In this document: piece after piece, positions 59,645 through 64,000 of the stretch | Position numbering within the stretch: the stretch's first letter is position 1 | How the letters are laid out: the number at the start of each line of letters is the position of its first letter | Assembly: GCA_027257055.1 (NCBI GenBank) | Contig: JAPVLO010000161.1 | Coordinates: 3,224,001 to 3,288,000 of the forward strand | Reading direction: 5' to 3' | DNA: 64,000 nucleotides | Source: Cephalopachus bancanus | Lineage: Eukaryota > Chordata > Mammalia > Primates > Tarsiidae | Position numbers and translations under genes: made by a program | Notes under the pieces: generated by a model | What the model was told of the DNA's origin: nothing | The model's database searches: none | What the model saw: only the letters and a program-made list of their open reading frames with translations

Positions 59645-59820
59645 AAAGGTTTGCAGAGTTCAGTACCAATTCTCCTACTGTGGCTGTAACTGTGTGGCTT
59701 TGGGAAGCCTTCGAACCCTCTATGATGCTGTTTCCTCATAAAGGAAAGGGAGTAGAGACATCTGGCTGTCTTGCAGGATCGTTATGAAATAATATATGTA
59801 AAACAGTCTGTACTAACAAG
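59645..59820 (+). repeat. MIR SINE
   Basis: Diverged sense MIR: 'gtaactgtgtggctttggg', 'ctgtttcctcataaaggaa' and 'caggatcgttatgaaataat'. Confidence 0.65.
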
Positions 59821-59869
59821 GACTAGAATTGTAATTGCTGGATTGTGACAATAATGGTTATGATAAACT

Positions 59870-60475
59870 CTTTCAGGCCTTGCTTCTTAACTGCTCTTAG
59901 GCTTGTGACCCCTTACCCATGCCTGAAGTTTTCCTTTCTTTGTCTTCTTTACTCACCTCTCTGGGGTTCTTCTTGGAACCATTCCTTAAGTTGAATGCTG
60001 GTATCCCTGAGGCTTCTGTCTTTGGATCTTTTCACACTAGACCATTTCTCTCAGAATTTCCATGTATCAACATTACCTGTGTACTGATGACCACCCATGT
60101 TTCTACCTCTAGTCTTAACTTTTCCCTTAAGTTCCAGACCCAAATTTCCAACTTCTCACCAGATATTTTCATGTAATTATCTCAAACTGTTTACCATTCC
60201 CACACACCATAGTCCTTCATAACTGGGTGTCATCTTAAGCACTGCAGGTGAACTTCTGCCCATGCTTCCAAGCCCACTTTAAAAGTCTCCTCCTTGCTGG
60301 CTTCCTCCTCTATGCTCCCCAAAAACCATTGTACCTACTTGACATATCACTTCCCACACTGGCACTATAATTATTGGTGTGGATTTCATAAAGTCAAGGA
60401 CTGGGTCTTATTCATCTTTAAATTCTAATCATTGAGCAGAGTACAGGGTGTACAGTTAGTCTGTTAAGTTGGACG
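59870..60475 (+). repeat. L2-like ancient LINE segment
   Basis: 'gtgtactgatgaccaccc', 'tctacctctagtcttaac', 'agttccagacccaaatttcc', 'catgtaattatctcaaactg' and then an L2-type end 'caaggactgggtcttattc'. Old; the 85-codon frame is incidental. Confidence 0.5.
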
Positions 60476-60739
60476 ATGCATATACCTCATTCTAGTCATG
60501 CCTGTGAAGCAGAGGGGAGTTTCATCTTTAATGCCACATCTAGTTTTACACCAGAGGCCTGAACCTGCTGGATGCACAATTTTGTTCTTTTCCCTGCGGC
60601 CTAGGGCTTGCAGGCACCCAGAAGCTGAAAACCCTCAGGGTCTCCAGAGGAGGCCATAAGTGCCCCTGACTGTGGCTAGCCCTTGGCTCTCAGCTAGCCA
60701 GTGCCCCCAGACCACAGCCCTTGACTGTGGAGGTGAGCA
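60476..60739. other. Unique sequence, relatively GC-rich
   Basis: No repeat recognised; 60590-60740 is GC-rich but short of CpGs, so it is not an island. Confidence 0.45.
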
Positions 60740-61100
60740 GGAGTCCTCCCAGCTTGGCCGAGTTACGTTGATATTCTGGCGGCATAGTCAAGCTTGTTAT
60801 TGAGCACATGCTTTGCAGATTAGCCTGTTTGTATAGCCAATCGAACATGTGCTCCATTAAAAATTAAAGCATCCTGTTTTAAGGATGGAGCAGGAGACAT
60901 CAGCTGCCACTGTGTAGCAGACATGCAAAGCCCCAGAGCCCATTACCATAGGTTACAGCAAATGTTAATCAGTGCCAGCGCAGTTAAATAATGCAGTTTG
61001 TGCAGATGGCAGCTACTACATCTCCTCACAGATGTGTCCTCAAGTCCCGGAGGTTGCTGTATCACAGGAGTTGTCGGGAGCAGTCAGATCTGATGCTGAC
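60740..61100. promoter_or_regulatory. Candidate conserved non-coding block
   Basis: 'gtatagccaatcgaacatg' (CCAAT), 'ctccattaaaaattaaagc', 'agacatgcaaagcccc' (octamer-like), 'aatgttaatcagtgccagc' and cagatggc (61003-61010, neurogenic-type E-box). Repeat-free over about 360 bp, with the even composition typical of enhancers. Conservation not testable here. Confidence 0.35.
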
Positions 61101-62539
61101 TGTCAATATCACCTTTTGTGTTTGTGCACATCCACCAGCCAGCTGAGAGGCAATGATAGGATGACTCCAGGCCCTACTTCCAGCAGCCCTTCCAGAGCTG
61201 GAGCTGAGAGTTTGTATGAGGCTCATAGGAAAGCAGAAATATGTCACTAAATCTCCAAGAACAGTCAAAGTAAAGCTCTGCAGGCGCTTCATGAAACCTT
61301 ACCCAGCTGCATCCTGCCTCCCAGACAGGTTGAGGGAGGTGGTGTTCCCACCTTCACCCTTTACTGCTTTCTGGTTGCTGACGGGCAAGAATTCCACAAG
61401 TATTCCTTCCTGTCTTCTGTACGCACAGGGACACTCACTATATCAGAAGTTGGAGCTCCTACAGCACCTACTGTGCAAACAGTGCCTGATTCTGAACGGC
61501 AATGTGCTGTTTCCAAAGCCCAGCCCCTTGGTTCTCTGTTCCAGGTGTCTCTGCCCTCAGGCCCCCAGACAGGCACTCTTTGTAAAAATAAAGAGCAGAT
61601 TACCATTTGTGCTGCCAGCAGTAAGAAGCAACCATTGCAGTAAGAAAAGACCAGACTTTTAGAATTATCCCAGCTCATCACTCTCCTTGTAGTTCCTTAC
61701 TAGCAGCTATGGGGGGGGGGCCCTTCTATGAAGGGACATATAGAGCACTGACATCCACACGTGAGCGCCTAGGAGTAGTAGTCCATCTCGCTCACTGGCA
61801 GGAAGAGGTACAATTAATGATCCTCATAAAAGTAAACTTCTCGTCATTTAAAAAAAAATGAAATTAAGCTCAAGGTCATTAATTGTGGGAAGTTTGTAAA
61901 TAGAGAAGCAGGGGAGCATTCTCTTGATATGGTTAAATATTTTACTTAAAGGTGTAAGCTTCACCTTTCTGAAAAATGTACTACTATAGACCAGCCCATT
62001 CCTGAATATCAATCGACTGTGTGAGGTGAAAATGGAGTTATGAGAAAATCACAAAAAGTTTATTCATCTTACTTCCTTCCTAGGTTGTCAGACTATGAAG
62101 TATTCTTTATTCCTAGCTATCATAGATTGCACATTGTGAACTTGTGGAAATGAGGCACAGGGACAAGGATCTTGTTGCTTTCCTTTCTCTTACTTTTCTC
62201 CTTCCTAAATTTATATGCAATGTTCCTCCTTCACCTTAAAAAATCCTCCTCTGAAGGCCATCCCATTGGATTAAATCCCTTTTACCCCTTCTTATCTCCC
62301 ATTACCCGCCTCATTTGTGGAAGATTTCAGCACCTGGCTCACTCCTTTCTTTCCACTGAGTATCAGCAAAGGCATGAGCAGCCCGTCTGAGCCCCAGGCC
62401 CTTCGATTCCTGACATCCTGGCCTCCAGTCGTCTTCCCTTCATCCACCTCAGCACCCCATTCCCATGGTCACACCCTACATCTTGTCACTATTGCTAATA
62501 ATTTAAGTTTCAAAATTGTGCTTTCCAAATCATTACAAG
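61101..62539. other. Unique sequence; longest frame in the window; G10 run
   Basis: 61216-61662 is a 148-codon plus-strand frame, the longest here, with no recognisable domain and an opposing 106-codon frame, so I treat it as chance. G10 lies at 61711-61720. 61840-61980 is AT-rich with 'gtcattaattgtggg'. No repeat family recognised. Confidence 0.45.
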
Positions 62540-63090
62540 CAAGGAGGCCAAGGAACTGAAAAAGCCGGGATGCTCAGAACCCTCCGCTGGCTTTGCATCA
62601 CACTTAGAACAAAGATCCTTCCCTTTGACTGACCCTCGCCTACTGTCTGACTTCATTTCCCACTACTCTGCTCCAACTGCTCTGCTCCAGTCACACTGGC
62701 CTTTGGTCTGGCCTTCGAACAAGCTGAGCTAATTTGCACCTCAGAGATTTGTTCCTTCGCCTGAATGCTCTATCCCCTTATAGGGTCTCGGCTTGTTCCC
62801 TCACTTCATTCAAATGTCAACTCCTTAGAGAGGTTTCCTTGACTGTCCTATTAAAGCAACAGTACCTCTCCTACCCCAAATCACTCTATTTACTTATCTG
62901 GCTTTGCTTTTCTTTGCAGCACCTAGCCAACAATTACACACGTACACACATATACATATATTCACTTATTTATTGTCTGTCCCCTCCATTGGAATGTGAG
63001 TGCCACAAGGACAGAGATTTTGTCTGTCGTGTTCATTACTATATCCCATGTGCCTTCCTGAGTCTTTCATTGAATGAATGAAGAGATTTG
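62540..63090 (+). mobile_element. L2 LINE 3' region, long
   Basis: Well-ordered L2: 'gtcacactggcctttggtc', 'tctatttacttatctggc', 'cacttatttattgtctgtcc', 'gagtgccacaaggacag', 'agattttgtctgtcgtg' and terminal 'cattgaatgaatgaag'. Best preserved L2 in the window; non-coding. Confidence 0.85.
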
Positions 63091-64000
63091 TTTGGACTGG
63101 AAGCGGATTTTGGAAGTAGAGTTTAAGAAGGCAGAATTTGTTTTGAAGCTTTCTAATAAAATTTCCAGCAGAGTATTTTTTAATTATTAGCATCATATAA
63201 TGAAATATGTAATATTTCATAATTATGAACAAATTTCACCTCCTTGAAGATGCACTTAGGTGCCAATTTGAGAAGGCAGAAGAATTCATTTTCCTAACAT
63301 TTTGTGAAATTCAGGATAGAGTATTTCAAGCCATGAGACTTATAGCATTAGCCTTGAAAGTTTACCCCATCTTTATTTTATTTCATTGATAGGTCTCTTC
63401 CCCTTTTCAGTTTTTCCCCAGAACTTTTGTTTGACTTCTCATTTTGCCCTATGATTGAGGACTAAAACAACATTTCATAACCCCATACCAGACAAATATA
63501 GTTGATTTTTTTAGTGGATTTGGCTTTATACTTGAAAGTGGCAGAATCAAGTAAAAGCAGATGGGACAAAGGATTGAGGCCTTGGCTTAGAATCATTCCC
63601 TTTACTTTTTAAGATGTAAGTCACAATATTGGCCCCCTCTACTTTAGACATATATGGCTCCGTAAAGTTTTAAAAGTCTGTGTCTGCTGACACAAGTGAA
63701 ATGAAATGGTTGTTTTTCACTTCCCTAGAAGAAAAGTTCCACATGAGAGCTGAACTGTCATTGTCATCTAATAATTTAATTCTCCTTTAGTCTTTATTTT
63801 CTCTTTCTAAATGTTAGCATGTGAGATTATAGAAGTTTTCCTCTCCAAATTCTTCAGTTGGCCTCTTTCTTGTTTTACCAATAAGCACTAATCCTTCATC
63901 TCAACCAGTCTGTCATCAAAGCTCTTGTTGTGAAGTCTGTGTATGCCTTTGTACCACTTGAGATGCTTTTGGCTGTAAGTAGCAGAAAGCCTAATCAAAA
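63091..64000. other. Unique AT-rich sequence, no feature seen
   Basis: AT-rich to the window end. No repeat family or frame over 90 codons with recognisable content. Confidence 0.45.

Noticed and set aside
61711..61720. G10 run as a quadruplex
   Set aside because: A single run without further G-tracts nearby; equally could be a homopolymer assembly error.

Overview
This window is non-coding primate DNA. I find no protein-coding gene, exon series, tRNA, rRNA or CpG island. All reading frames are short (148 codons at most), and the few with recognisable content belong to decayed transposons. The sequence carries Alu SINEs together with MIR, L2, L1, hAT and mariner relics, so it is a primate. 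It is probably not an anthropoid: the old Alus are AluJ-like, I see no AluS or AluY, and the youngest dimeric Alus form one distinctive subfamily unknown to me from monkeys or apes. Three tiny (about 65 nt) LTR-derived, poly(A)-tailed insertions with target-site duplications match what I recall of the 'Tarsius interspersed elements' (TINEs). A 7SL-like Alu monomer with a 17-bp duplication is also present. I therefore infer a tarsier (Tarsius/Carlito), at about 75% confidence.

Layout. 1-5.3 kb: 3' half of a mariner transposon, MIRs, a CA-rich tract and two young Alus. 5.4-17.4 kb: mostly unique sequence with ancient repeats, a GT microsatellite, a 3' L1 stub, a possible retroposed transcript (minus strand, from 11.68 kb) and an hAT-Charlie element. 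A homeodomain-motif-rich block lies near 14.6-14.9 kb. 18.6-19.3 kb: the strongest candidate conserved non-coding element. 19.4-24.5 kb: Alu fragments, an Alu nested in an AluJ, an old L1, a second (internally deleted) mariner on the minus strand, and another young Alu.

25.6-30.4 kb: a layered repeat nest. An old L1 is split by a younger 3.3-kb minus-strand L1, which itself holds two AluJs and another L1 fragment. Next to it an L2 is split by an L1 insertion with a 5' inversion. 32.5-33.6 kb: an hAT element with 8-bp target duplications, containing a TINE, then a young Alu. 34.8-43.8 kb: L2, the 7SL-like monomer, two more TINEs, MIRs and an L1 stub. 44-52.6 kb: mainly unique, with candidate regulatory blocks at 46.5 and 50.5 kb. 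52.7-56.7 kb: old L1s with two young Alus. 57-64 kb: unique sequence with candidate regulatory blocks at 57.5 and 60.7-61.1 kb and a long L2 3' end.

There is no gene set working together here. The window looks like an intergenic or deep intronic interval. Several AT-rich blocks dense in homeobox, SOX and E-box motifs make a developmental-regulator neighbourhood plausible, but that is inference: conservation cannot be measured from one sequence. The most informative content is the lineage-specific retroposon set (TINEs, the Alu subfamily, the 7SL monomer, recent L1s) and its nesting order. Repeat boundaries without stated target-site duplications are approximate.
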